A stretch of 6,263 nt of DNA from Methanoregula sp. (GTDB taxonomy: Archaea; Halobacteriota; Methanomicrobia; Methanomicrobiales; Methanospirillaceae). A model generated the notes under the pieces. The model made no database searches and was not told the DNA's origin. It saw only the letters and a program-made list of their open reading frames with translations. Of this stretch, positions 1-5,436 are shown piece by piece; the stretch's first letter is position 1, and every line of letters begins with the position of its first letter. The stretch lies in the NCBI GenBank assembly GCA_003157895.1, contig PMKW01000036.1, positions 1-6,263 on the forward strand, written 5' to 3'. A program made the position numbers and the translations under genes.

Positions 1-411
1 AGGCTGCAGCGGGGAGAAACGATACGGGTTGGAAACGGAGACGATTACCGGGAGGTGCAGCCCGAACGGGTGATGGGACAGGCCCGGCCCGGCCGAAAGA
101 TCGTGTATACCGGTGACACCCGGGCTATCCATTCCCGTATCATGGATATAGCCGGTAACGCGGACCTCCTGATTCATGACGCCACCTTCGATGAATCGGA
201 AGCCGACCGCGGTGCAGAGTTTTTCCATGCCACCGCCCGGCAGGCAGGTGAGGCTGCAGCGGCCCTTAATGCACGGACTCTCGTCCTAGTCCATACCAGC
301 TCGCGATACACCGGTTCAGAAGCGCATATCAGTGACGCAAGAATGGCATTCACCGGGCCGATCATAGCTCCCAATGATCTGGATATGATTGAAGTAATGT
401 TCAGGGACTAA
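1..411 (+). CDS. rnz: Ribonuclease Z, C-terminal part (5'-truncated by window edge)
   Basis: This is the last 136 residues of a metallo-beta-lactamase-fold tRNA 3'-processing endonuclease, which cuts pre-tRNA after the discriminator base in the cytoplasm. The frame is open from base 1, so the GTG at 55 is an internal codon and not the start. Visible family motifs, numbered from the window edge, are the metal-binding GDT (D39, after the R-K-I-V-Y-T strand), HDATF (59-63), HATA (H76, the usual HST-type histidine of RNase Z) and HTSSRY (H98, the last metal ligand). Archaeal RNase Z is about 300 residues, so the missing half should carry the HxHxDH motif. HDATF replaces the commoner HEATF, which is a conservative change. 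The order and spacing of the motifs fit RNase Z better than other beta-lactamase-fold hydrolases. TAA lies at 409-411, inside a hairpin. Confidence 0.87.
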   Translation, partial: RLQRGETIRVGNGDDYREVQPERVMGQARPGRKIVYTGDTRAIHSRIMDIAGNADLLIHDATFDESEADRGAEFFHATARQAGEAAAALNARTLVLVHTSSRYTGSEAHISDARMAFTGPIIAPNDLDMIEVMFRD

Positions 412-421
412 TTATCCCTGA
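401..421 (+). terminator. 7-bp hairpin across the RNase Z stop codon
   Basis: Arms TCAGGGA (401-407) and TCCCTGA (415-421) are perfect reverse complements separated by seven bases that include the TAA stop. It abuts a second, loopless 10-bp palindrome, ACCTGCAGGT (421-430). No T-run follows directly, but an AT-rich tract with TATTTTA begins near 453. It could stabilise or help end the RNase Z transcript. Archaeal termination mostly relies on T-tracts, so the terminator role is inferred, while the inverted repeat itself is certain. Confidence 0.5.
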
Positions 422-437
422 CCTGCAGGTACACTCT

Positions 438-462
438 CTGTATATATAAGAAGTATATTTTA
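438..462 (+). promoter_or_regulatory. Candidate TATA promoter for the DHH nuclease gene
   Basis: TATATATAAG at 441-450 is the best TATA-like element in the gap, and a second AT-rich stretch (GTATATTTTA, 453-462) follows closely. Initiation about 25 bases downstream would give a leader of roughly 100 nt before the ATG at 576. A weaker alternative, CAATATG at 541-547, would give a very short leader. There is no clear purine-rich BRE upstream of the TATA box, so the assignment is tentative. Confidence 0.45.
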
Positions 463-496
463 CCTCCACGCTCCCATTGATGATCATACAGCACAG

Positions 497-529
497 TACC
501 AATAACGCGTAGCGTTGACGATACCAATA
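497..529 (+). repeat. Direct repeat TACCAATA flanking a small hairpin in the leader
   Basis: TACCAATA occurs at 497-504 and again at 522-529, 25 bases apart start to start. Between them lies a 5-bp inverted repeat, AACGC (504-508), loop GTA, GCGTT (512-516). A further palindrome, ATGATCAT, lies at 480-487. All lie between the proposed promoter and the start codon of the nuclease gene, so they would be part of its leader RNA or a protein-binding site. Repeats this short can arise by chance. Confidence 0.35.
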
Positions 530-575
530 CCATATCGCAACAATATGCACGGACGCTTGTGTGTGGAGTGAGAAT

Positions 576-2426
576 ATGCAGAATAATGACGTAAATGATG
601 TGCTGGTCTACCGGCTCGGTACAGGATGTGATCTTGCCGATGTTGCCGAGGGGAACATCTATCAAGGCAAGGTGCAGGGCTTTGCCAATTTCGGCATGTT
701 CGTCCAGCTGAACGACCGGATCAAGGGTCTTGTACACAAGAGCAATATCAAAGGTGACCATAATGAGCGGGATTCCATCCTTGTCCGTGTCCGCCAGATC
801 CGCCCGAATGGTAACATCGATCTTGAGGAAATGACGGTCCAGGTCTACCAGGTCCAGAATGTGGAGCGGAAATCCACGACTGTCAGGATTGCGGAACTTT
901 CCTCAAAATTAGGGAAGACCGTTGCCATCGAAGGCGAGATCGCCCAGATCAAGCAGACCAGCGGCCCCACCATCTTCACCATTGTCGACGAGACGGGGAC
1001 CCAGAACGCGGCTGCGTTTATCGAGGCCGGCGTAAGGGCGTATCCTGAGGCAGAACTGGGCGATATAGTCAAAGTCATCGGCGAAGTGATGATGCGGAAC
1101 AACCAGCTCCAGATTGAAGCTGATATGCTCACGATCCTCTCCGAAGAAGAAGCTGCTGGTGTACGGGAGCGGATTGAGAAAGCGCTGGATATCCGATCGG
1201 AACCGGAAGACATCCCGCTCCTGATCAAAAGCGATGTCATGGAGCGGCTCCGCCCCGAGATGAAAAAAGTAGCAAAAATTATCCGGAAAGCGGTCTTTAC
1301 ATCACAGCCGATCATCCTGCGCCATCACGCAGATGCCGATGGTATCTGCTCCGCGGTCGCTATCGAGCAGGCCGTTGTTGCGCTGATCCGCGAGAGTGGC
1401 GGGGACTTTGATTCTGACTATTTCCTCTTTAAGCGTGCCCCTTCGAAAGCACCGTTCTATGAGATCGAGGACATCACACGGGACCTCGATTTCTCGACAA
1501 AAGACCACATCCGGTTCGGGCAGAAGATGCCGCTCGTGCTCCTTACGGACAATGGTTCGACAGAAGAGGATGAACCGGCTTACAAGATCGCGAGCGTATA
1601 CGACATCCCGTTCGTGGTCATCGACCACCACCACCCGGATGCGACCATCGACAAGTACCTGCAGGCCCATGTCAATCCCTACCATGTCGGGGGAGATTTC
1701 GGCATAACAGCCGGTATGCTGGGAACGGAGGTCGCACGGCTGATCAACCCGAAGGTCGAGCTGCTCATCCGCCATCTACCGGCTGTTGCCGGTGTCGGTG
1801 ACCGCAGCGAAGCACCGGAGCGGGCACTCTTCCTTGCCCTTGTAAGGGACCAGTACCCGGAAGAGGCCTGCAAGGACATCGCCCTTGCTCTCGATTACGA
1901 ACAGTTCTGGCTCCGGTTCAATGATGGCAGGGAGATTGTTAAGGATATCCTGAACATCACCGGCAATACCGAACGGCATAAAAAACTTATTAGTCTCCTT
2001 GTTGACGGGGCGAACACCATGATCGAGGACCAGATGAGCGCCTGCATGCCTCACGTCGTTCCACGGCTCCTGAAAAACGAGGCCCACCTGTTCCTCATTG
2101 ACGTTGAGATCCATGCCCACAAATTCACGTTCCCCCCGCCAGGAAAAACATCCGGGGAGGTGCATGACCGTCTCTGTAAGCAGAATGCGGGTAAACCGGT
2201 TGTCACCATCGGTTTTGGCCCTGATTTTGCTGTCCTCAGATCAAGGGGCGTGCTCATGAACATCCCCCGTATGGTCCGGGAACTCCATAACGAGATTCCC
2301 GGAGGCGGTATCAGCGGGGGCGGGCACCTTGTTGTTGGCAGCATAAAATTCGTGGAAGGTATGCGCGATGTAGTTCTGGAAGCATTGATCCAGAAGATAG
2401 CCGGTGCAGATATCCAGAAACTCTGA
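576..2426 (+). CDS. S1/OB-fold DHH-family phosphoesterase, RecJ-like nuclease (COG1107-like)
   Basis: This is a 616-residue DHH-superfamily phosphoesterase with nucleic-acid-binding N-terminal domains, probably a Mn2+-dependent single-strand exonuclease or oligonucleotide hydrolase in the cytoplasm. Domains in order: an S1-type RNA-binding fold (about 25-86, with GNIYQGKVQGFANFGMFVQL), a second OB-fold (about 103-190), the DHH catalytic core (about 240-420), a spacer, and a DHHA1-type domain (about 540-616) with the glycine-rich PGGGISGGGH motif (H584). Expected catalytic residues are present: HADADG (D253, D255), TDNGS (D325), IDHHH (D350, H351, H352) and GVGDRSE (D409). The ATG at 576 is chosen over the in-frame GTG at 561 because GGAGTGA (565-571) is a well-spaced ribosome-binding site that would lie inside the longer version. 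The layout resembles the archaeal RecJ-like COG1107 group but lacks its N-terminal DnaJ-type zinc finger; no CxxC pairs are seen. The precise substrate cannot be read from the sequence. Confidence 0.88.
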   Translation: MQNNDVNDVLVYRLGTGCDLADVAEGNIYQGKVQGFANFGMFVQLNDRIKGLVHKSNIKGDHNERDSILVRVRQIRPNGNIDLEEMTVQVYQVQNVERKSTTVRIAELSSKLGKTVAIEGEIAQIKQTSGPTIFTIVDETGTQNAAAFIEAGVRAYPEAELGDIVKVIGEVMMRNNQLQIEADMLTILSEEEAAGVRERIEKALDIRSEPEDIPLLIKSDVMERLRPEMKKVAKIIRKAVFTSQPIILRHHADADGICSAVAIEQAVVALIRESGGDFDSDYFLFKRAPSKAPFYEIEDITRDLDFSTKDHIRFGQKMPLVLLTDNGSTEEDEPAYKIASVYDIPFVVIDHHHPDATIDKYLQAHVNPYHVGGDFGITAGMLGTEVARLINPKVELLIRHLPAVAGVGDRSEAPERALFLALVRDQYPEEACKDIALALDYEQFWLRFNDGREIVKDILNITGNTERHKKLISLLVDGANTMIEDQMSACMPHVVPRLLKNEAHLFLIDVEIHAHKFTFPPPGKTSGEVHDRLCKQNAGKPVVTIGFGPDFAVLRSRGVLMNIPRMVRELHNEIPGGGISGGGHLVVGSIKFVEGMRDVVLEALIQKIAGADIQKL

Positions 2427-2589
2427 AATTGCACTCCGTTTAAGGAAAAAACCACGAATTTTGACCGGAAACCTGACAATGGGAATACGGTAAAGCACTT
2501 CCGCCAATGAACAACCGGAGCACCAGATATATGCTTTCTGGTCGAAATTACGTCCAAGACAAAGAAAAAAGACCGTATTTTTGACCTCA
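2427..2589 (+). other. Non-coding spacer with one hairpin
   Basis: No convincing gene is seen in the 223 bases between the nuclease stop and the next start. It contains a 6-bp hairpin, ACCAGA (2522-2527) and TCTGGT (2537-2542) with a 9-base loop, a T5 tract (2578-2582) that could end the upstream transcript, and two copies of a TTTTGACC motif (around 2457 and 2579). A minus-strand reading frame here is the antisense shadow of the nuclease 3' end. An untranslated RNA is possible but nothing diagnostic, such as C/D boxes, was found. Confidence 0.4.
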
Positions 2590-2620
2590 AGATCAGTTAT
2601 TTATATATAGCAGTTGATCT
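2590..2620 (+). promoter_or_regulatory. TATA promoter inside a 6-bp inverted repeat (candidate operator)
   Basis: TTTATATATA at 2600-2609 is a near-consensus archaeal TATA box. It lies between AGATCA (2590-2595) and its exact reverse complement TGATCT (2615-2620). Initiation near 2630-2636 would leave a short leader containing GAGG (2640-2643), six bases before the ATG at 2650. A dimeric regulator bound to the arms would cover the TATA box. The downstream gene encodes a small winged-helix protein, so autoregulation is a reasonable guess. Confidence 0.6.
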
Positions 2621-2649
2621 ATATGAGTTTTTAAGCGCTGAGGCACACC

Positions 2650-2901
2650 ATGTCAGCAACCAAAAGATTACGCGAGACCTACAACGAGACCCAGCACAAG
2701 ATTGTCCAGTACCTCAACTCGGGTATAACCAAGGGGAAACATTATTTCAAATCAAAATACATTGCAAAAGACCTTGGATTATCTCCCAAAGAGGTAGGGA
2801 CAAACATGGCGATCCTTGCCGACAGCTGCAGGGAACTTGCTATTATCCGGTGGAGCTATTCGAACAGCACGACGTGGATGGTTACGCCACGTCCGATCTA
2901 A
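2650..2901 (+). CDS. Small winged-helix protein, DUF7123-like
   Basis: This 83-residue protein carries one helix-turn-helix/winged-helix fold, probably DNA binding. Helices cover about 10-24 (TQHKIVQYLNSGI) and 35-62 (SKYIAKDLGLSPKEVGTNMAIL), and a C-terminal wing reads IIRWSYSNSTTWMV (66-79). The combination of YFKSKYIAKDLGLSPKEVG with WSYxxxTTW is what I recall from small DUF7123 proteins of haloarchaea and methanogens, with a typical length near 80, so the gene appears complete. GAGG at 2640-2643 supports the ATG at 2650. It has its own promoter with an inverted repeat around the TATA box. No target genes can be deduced. It may be a general transcription or chromatin-related protein, or an autoregulated repressor. 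Confidence 0.82.
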   Translation: MSATKRLRETYNETQHKIVQYLNSGITKGKHYFKSKYIAKDLGLSPKEVGTNMAILADSCRELAIIRWSYSNSTTWMVTPRPI

Positions 2902-2912
2902 TTTTTTTTAAA
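2902..2912 (+). terminator. T8 terminator, possibly doubling as the next gene's TATA box
   Basis: Eight T residues (2902-2909) begin directly after the TAA of the winged-helix gene, which is typical of archaeal intrinsic termination. The same stretch reads TTTTTAAA at 2905-2912, with its centre about 25 bases before the ATG at 2933. That is where a TATA box would sit for a leaderless transcript. The terminator role is well supported; the double use is inference. Confidence 0.6.
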
Positions 2913-2932
2913 TTTCCCGATTTTTCCCTATC

Positions 2933-3121
2933 ATGGAAAAGATTCTAGAATTTGAATCCCAAATTGAATTTGTAGCAGATATAAATGACAGGAAAGACTG
3001 TCTTATGTCACAGGACCCTACGCAGGATGATCCCGGCGCACTCTGGTTTAACATTGATATCCCGAAAGGGCATTCCCTCAAAACCGGTGACCGCATCCGG
3101 ATCTCTGTCGAGAAGGTATAG
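2933..3121 (+). CDS. Small hypothetical protein, 62 residues
   Basis: I do not recognise a family. The predicted product is acidic at its N-terminal side (EKILEFESQIEFVADINDRKD), has a QDPTQDDPG loop near 27-35, and ends in a strand-like pattern, WFNIDIPKGHSLKTGDRIRISVEKV, that resembles the edge of a small beta-barrel. No signal peptide, transmembrane segment or metal-binding cysteine pair is seen (one cysteine only). There is no ribosome-binding site before the ATG. The upstream TTTTTAAA at a TATA-like distance suggests a leaderless mRNA. It starts 31 bases after the previous stop. The patterned sequence and clean TAG ending make it more likely real than a chance frame, but support is modest. 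Confidence 0.6.
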   Translation: MEKILEFESQIEFVADINDRKDCLMSQDPTQDDPGALWFNIDIPKGHSLKTGDRIRISVEKV

Positions 3122-3149
3122 ATCAGTCTTTTTAAAAGGCTTGGTCACA

Positions 3150-3168
3150 ACTCCGGGATGCCGGAAGT
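3150..3168 (+). repeat. GC-rich hairpin downstream of the small gene
   Basis: TCCGG (3152-3156) pairs with CCGGA (3161-3165) over a GATG loop. Allowing one bulged A, the stem extends to ACTCCGG against CCGG-A-AGT (3150-3168). It lies between the small gene and the promoter of the secreted-protein gene and has no T-run after it. A T5 tract, CTTTTTAAAAGG, at 3128-3139 is the more likely transcript end. The role of the hairpin is unknown. Confidence 0.35.
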
Positions 3169-3174
3169 CAGCTG

Positions 3175-3207
3175 TCTGGTCTGACCGGTCATGCCAGAGT
3201 TTTTATG
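3175..3207 (+). promoter_or_regulatory. Leaderless promoter with upstream palindrome
   Basis: TTTTTATG (3200-3207) is a TATA-like element 25-32 bases before the ATG at 3232, the distance expected for a leaderless transcript. No ribosome-binding site precedes that ATG. Immediately upstream is a perfect 10-bp palindrome, TGACCGGTCA (3182-3191), inside an outer inverted repeat, TCTGG (3175-3179) and CCAGA (3194-3198). The nested dyad abuts the TATA/BRE zone and is a plausible regulator site for the secreted-protein/adenine-deaminase pair. Confidence 0.5.
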
Positions 3208-3231
3208 CCCACAGGGTTTTACATCTGATTA

Positions 3232-3591
3232 ATGTTCACCCGCAAAAACCCGGCCCTGGTGTGTTTTGCGATGCTGGTTGTCGCACTGCTTTTTTCCGGC
3301 TTTACAACCCTCAGTATAGGGGATGCAGGGTATGCAAACAATACGATATCACTCAGAATCACCAATGCAGGCGGGCTTTCCGGGGGTTATGTCCAGGTGA
3401 CCGTGTACGAGATTAACAATAACCAGCAGGAAGAGACTGACGTGTTCTATGCACCACTCTCCCTGCAGCAGGGTGAGAATACCGTACTCGTCCCCGGAAC
3501 ACTGAAACCCGGGCAGTACAAACTCTATATCTATCTTATCGAGAATGGCGAACGGAAAGCCGCAGCCATCCGGGATATCGTGGTGAATTAG
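3232..3591 (+). CDS. Small secreted or membrane-anchored beta-rich protein
   Basis: This 119-residue protein has a basic N-terminus (MFTRKNP) and one hydrophobic segment (about 8-28, ALVCFAMLVVALLFSGFTTL), giving either a signal peptide, perhaps cut near GYA-NN, or an N-terminal anchor. The remaining ~85 residues look like a single beta-sandwich, Ig- or CARDB-like: alternating strands ISLRITNAG, GYVQVTVYEIN, NTVLVPGTL and GQYKLYIYLIENG. No lipobox is seen, since the cysteine lies inside the hydrophobic core. The ATG is the first possible start because an in-frame TGA lies at 3226. The TAG is followed at once by the ATG of adenine deaminase, so the two genes very probably share a transcript. 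Its function is unknown; binding of an extracellular partner or an envelope role is a guess from the fold type. Confidence 0.78.
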   Translation: MFTRKNPALVCFAMLVVALLFSGFTTLSIGDAGYANNTISLRITNAGGLSGGYVQVTVYEINNNQQEETDVFYAPLSLQQGENTVLVPGTLKPGQYKLYIYLIENGERKAAAIRDIVVN

Positions 3592-5259
3592 ATGGAAACC
3601 TCAAGAAAAGACCTTCTCGACGCGGCCCGGGGCCTTGTTCCTGCAGATATTGTCTGCAAAAATGCCAGTATTTTCAACCCGTTCACCTGTTCCTGGGAAA
3701 CGGGCACGCTCGCTATAATGGATGGTATTGTTCTTGGTATCGGGGAATATACCGGGAAAATTGTGCACGATTTCACGGGGCTGTACATTGTCCCCGGTCT
3801 TATCGATGCCCATGTGCACATCGAGAGCTCGCTGTTAACCCCCCGCGAATATGCCCGGCTGGTGGCTTACCACGGGACAACGACCGTTGTTGCGGATCCC
3901 CACGAGATCGCCAACGTGAACGGTACAGCAGGTCTTGAGTTCATGCTTACCGAACGGAAAGGTGCAGCTGCCAACATCCTTTACCTGCTCCCGTCCTGTG
4001 TCCCTGCAACACCCATGGAGGTCGGCGGGGCGACACTGGATGCCGCCAGCCTCCGGCCGTTCATGGGAAGAGGAGGAGTCCTCGGGCTGGGAGAGATGAT
4101 GAATATTCCCGGTGTCCTTGCCGGTGAACCGGGCATTCAGGAAAAACTTGCACTTTCACCAGTCCGCGACGGCCATGCCCCGCAACTCCTGGGAAGAGAT
4201 CTTAATGCCTACATCCTTGCCGGGCTCCAGAGCGATCATGAATGTACAACTCTTGCCGAAGCACAGGAGAAACTGGAGCGGGGGATGTATATTTTCATCC
4301 GGGAAGGATCAACCGAGCGCAATATCGCCGCACTCATTCCCCTTGTCAGCCCCTCAACCGTCTCCCGCTGCTGTTTTGCCACTGACGACTGCCATGCAGA
4401 TCTGCTGATGGAGAGCGGGCATATCGACCGCTGTATCCGGAAAGCCATCGAATGCGGCCTTTCCCCGGAACTCGCCATCCGGATGGCGACCCTTTCCCCT
4501 TCAGAGCGATTCGGCCTGACTGACCGGGGGGCGCTGGTGCCGGGAAGACGGGCCGATTTCTGCGTTATCGATGATCCGCGCCGGTTCGCAGTAAAAAAGG
4601 TGTTCCGCAGTGGCGTGGAAGTCCCGTATTCAAAGCCTGCAGAGACCGCGATCCCGCCAGAATCATTCCATTGCACAACACCGTCTGCCCGGTCCCTCCG
4701 CATCACCGGGTCCGGCACTGCACGCGTTATCGGTCTTATCCCCAACCAGATCATCACGGAACTGCTCGCGTATGCTGTTGATGAACAGACCCTCCCGGAC
4801 CTGAGCCGGGATATCCTGAAAGTGGTGGTGGTCAACCGCTACCGGCCGGGGCCCTGCGCGGTCGGGCTGGTCCACGGGTTCGGTTTTAACGGCGGTGCAA
4901 TTGCAACCAGCGTTTCCCACGATACCCATAATATCGTGGCGGTTGGGACGAGCGACCCGGAGATCCTCTGGGCAATCGACGAAGTGATAAAAGCACGGGG
5001 CGCCATGGTCGCAGTCAGGGGCAATACCCGGACGATCCTCCCGCTTGACTGCGCCGGCCTGATGTCGACTCTGCCCTACCCGCAGGTGGCTGCCCGGCTG
5101 GCAGAATTGCACAGGACAACCGGGCTCATGGGGGGAATTACGGACCCCTTTATGTACCTCTCGTTCCTTACCCTCACCGTCATCCCCTCCCTGCGCATCA
5201 CAGACCGCGGGATGTTCGATGGTGTCGCATTCCAGGATATGCCGCTCTTCATCAGTTAA
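3592..5259 (+). CDS. ade: Adenine deaminase
   Basis: This 555-residue amidohydrolase converts adenine to hypoxanthine plus ammonia (EC 3.5.4.2) in cytoplasmic purine salvage. An N-terminal beta-sandwich leads into the metal-dependent barrel. Family signatures are GLIDAHVHIESS (H74, H76, E78), ADPHEIANV (H104, E105), PSCVPATPMEVGGA, GLGEMMNIPG, DGHAP (H195), DHE (H216), REGSTERN (E238) and FATDDCHADLL (D265, D266, H268). The C-terminal adenine-deaminase domain has VHGFGFNGGAIATSVSHDTHN (about 427-447) and the AGLMS region. The length is slightly below the roughly 575-590 of bacterial homologues, and all segments are present, so it looks intact and active. It starts directly after the TAG of the secreted-protein gene; GGTGA (3582-3586), inside that gene, is its ribosome-binding site, implying translational coupling. 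A strong hairpin/T-tract follows. Confidence 0.95.
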   Translation: METSRKDLLDAARGLVPADIVCKNASIFNPFTCSWETGTLAIMDGIVLGIGEYTGKIVHDFTGLYIVPGLIDAHVHIESSLLTPREYARLVAYHGTTTVVADPHEIANVNGTAGLEFMLTERKGAAANILYLLPSCVPATPMEVGGATLDAASLRPFMGRGGVLGLGEMMNIPGVLAGEPGIQEKLALSPVRDGHAPQLLGRDLNAYILAGLQSDHECTTLAEAQEKLERGMYIFIREGSTERNIAALIPLVSPSTVSRCCFATDDCHADLLMESGHIDRCIRKAIECGLSPELAIRMATLSPSERFGLTDRGALVPGRRADFCVIDDPRRFAVKKVFRSGVEVPYSKPAETAIPPESFHCTTPSARSLRITGSGTARVIGLIPNQIITELLAYAVDEQTLPDLSRDILKVVVVNRYRPGPCAVGLVHGFGFNGGAIATSVSHDTHNIVAVGTSDPEILWAIDEVIKARGAMVAVRGNTRTILPLDCAGLMSTLPYPQVAARLAELHRTTGLMGGITDPFMYLSFLTLTVIPSLRITDRGMFDGVAFQDMPLFIS

Positions 5260-5276
5260 GAAAGCACCGCCCTGCA

Positions 5277-5294
5277 GAAAAACCGGGGTTTTTC
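5277..5294 (+). terminator. Hairpin/T5 terminator of the adenine deaminase transcript
   Basis: GAAAAACC (5277-5284) and GGTTTTTC (5287-5294) are perfect reverse complements around a GG centre, so the folded form is a 7-bp stem with a CGGG loop. The 3' arm contains T5. It begins 17 bases after the TAA of adenine deaminase. Because it is symmetrical, it also presents a T-tract on the minus strand and could stop transcripts arriving from the right. Confidence 0.7.
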
Positions 5295-5436
5295 CACCAG
5301 ACTTTCTGTTACGAACCCCGCTTCAGTCAAAAGTATTACTTAGTCATAGCCTTCGACTGTCTCCTGCAGGAAGACACAACCGGTTTTTACTCATGTTTGG
5401 GACGGAAGCGGATTTAAAACGGTTTTTTTACCCGCT
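5295..5436 (+). other. Convergent intergenic spacer with two further T-tract motifs
   Basis: No gene is supported here. Two motifs resemble the terminator at 5277: AACCGGTTTTT (5378-5388, with the 8-bp palindrome AACCGGTT at 5378-5385) and AACGGTTTTTTT (5418-5429, T7). The second lies in the loop of an inverted repeat, AAGCGG (5406-5411) and CCGCTT (5432-5437), that touches the TAA of the minus-strand hydrolase. Together they would provide back-up termination between the converging genes. Confidence 0.45.

Noticed and set aside
55..57. GTG at 55 as the start of the first gene
   Set aside because: The frame is open to base 1 and the preceding residues continue naturally into the RNase Z sequence, so the gene is simply cut by the window edge.
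561..575. GTG at 561 as the start of the DHH protein
   Set aside because: The GGAGTGA ribosome-binding site at 565-571 lies within this extension and is well placed for the ATG at 576.
845..1775. Long minus-strand frames of 156 and 157 residues
   Set aside because: They are antisense to the conserved OB/DHH coding region, have low-complexity Ser/Arg-rich or unpatterned products, and resemble no family.
2427..2589. Box C/D or other small RNA gene in the spacer
   Set aside because: A CTGA occurs but no matching RUGAUGA C box at a suitable distance, and the single 6-bp hairpin is not diagnostic.
2985..3416. Plus-strand frame of 143 residues spanning two small genes
   Set aside because: It overlaps the 62-residue gene, the promoter region and the secreted-protein gene in another frame, has no ribosome-binding site, and its product shows no fold pattern.
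4236..4835. Minus-strand frame of 199 residues within adenine deaminase
   Set aside because: It lies entirely opposite conserved ade sequence and its Ser/Arg-rich product is typical of an antisense shadow in GC-rich DNA.
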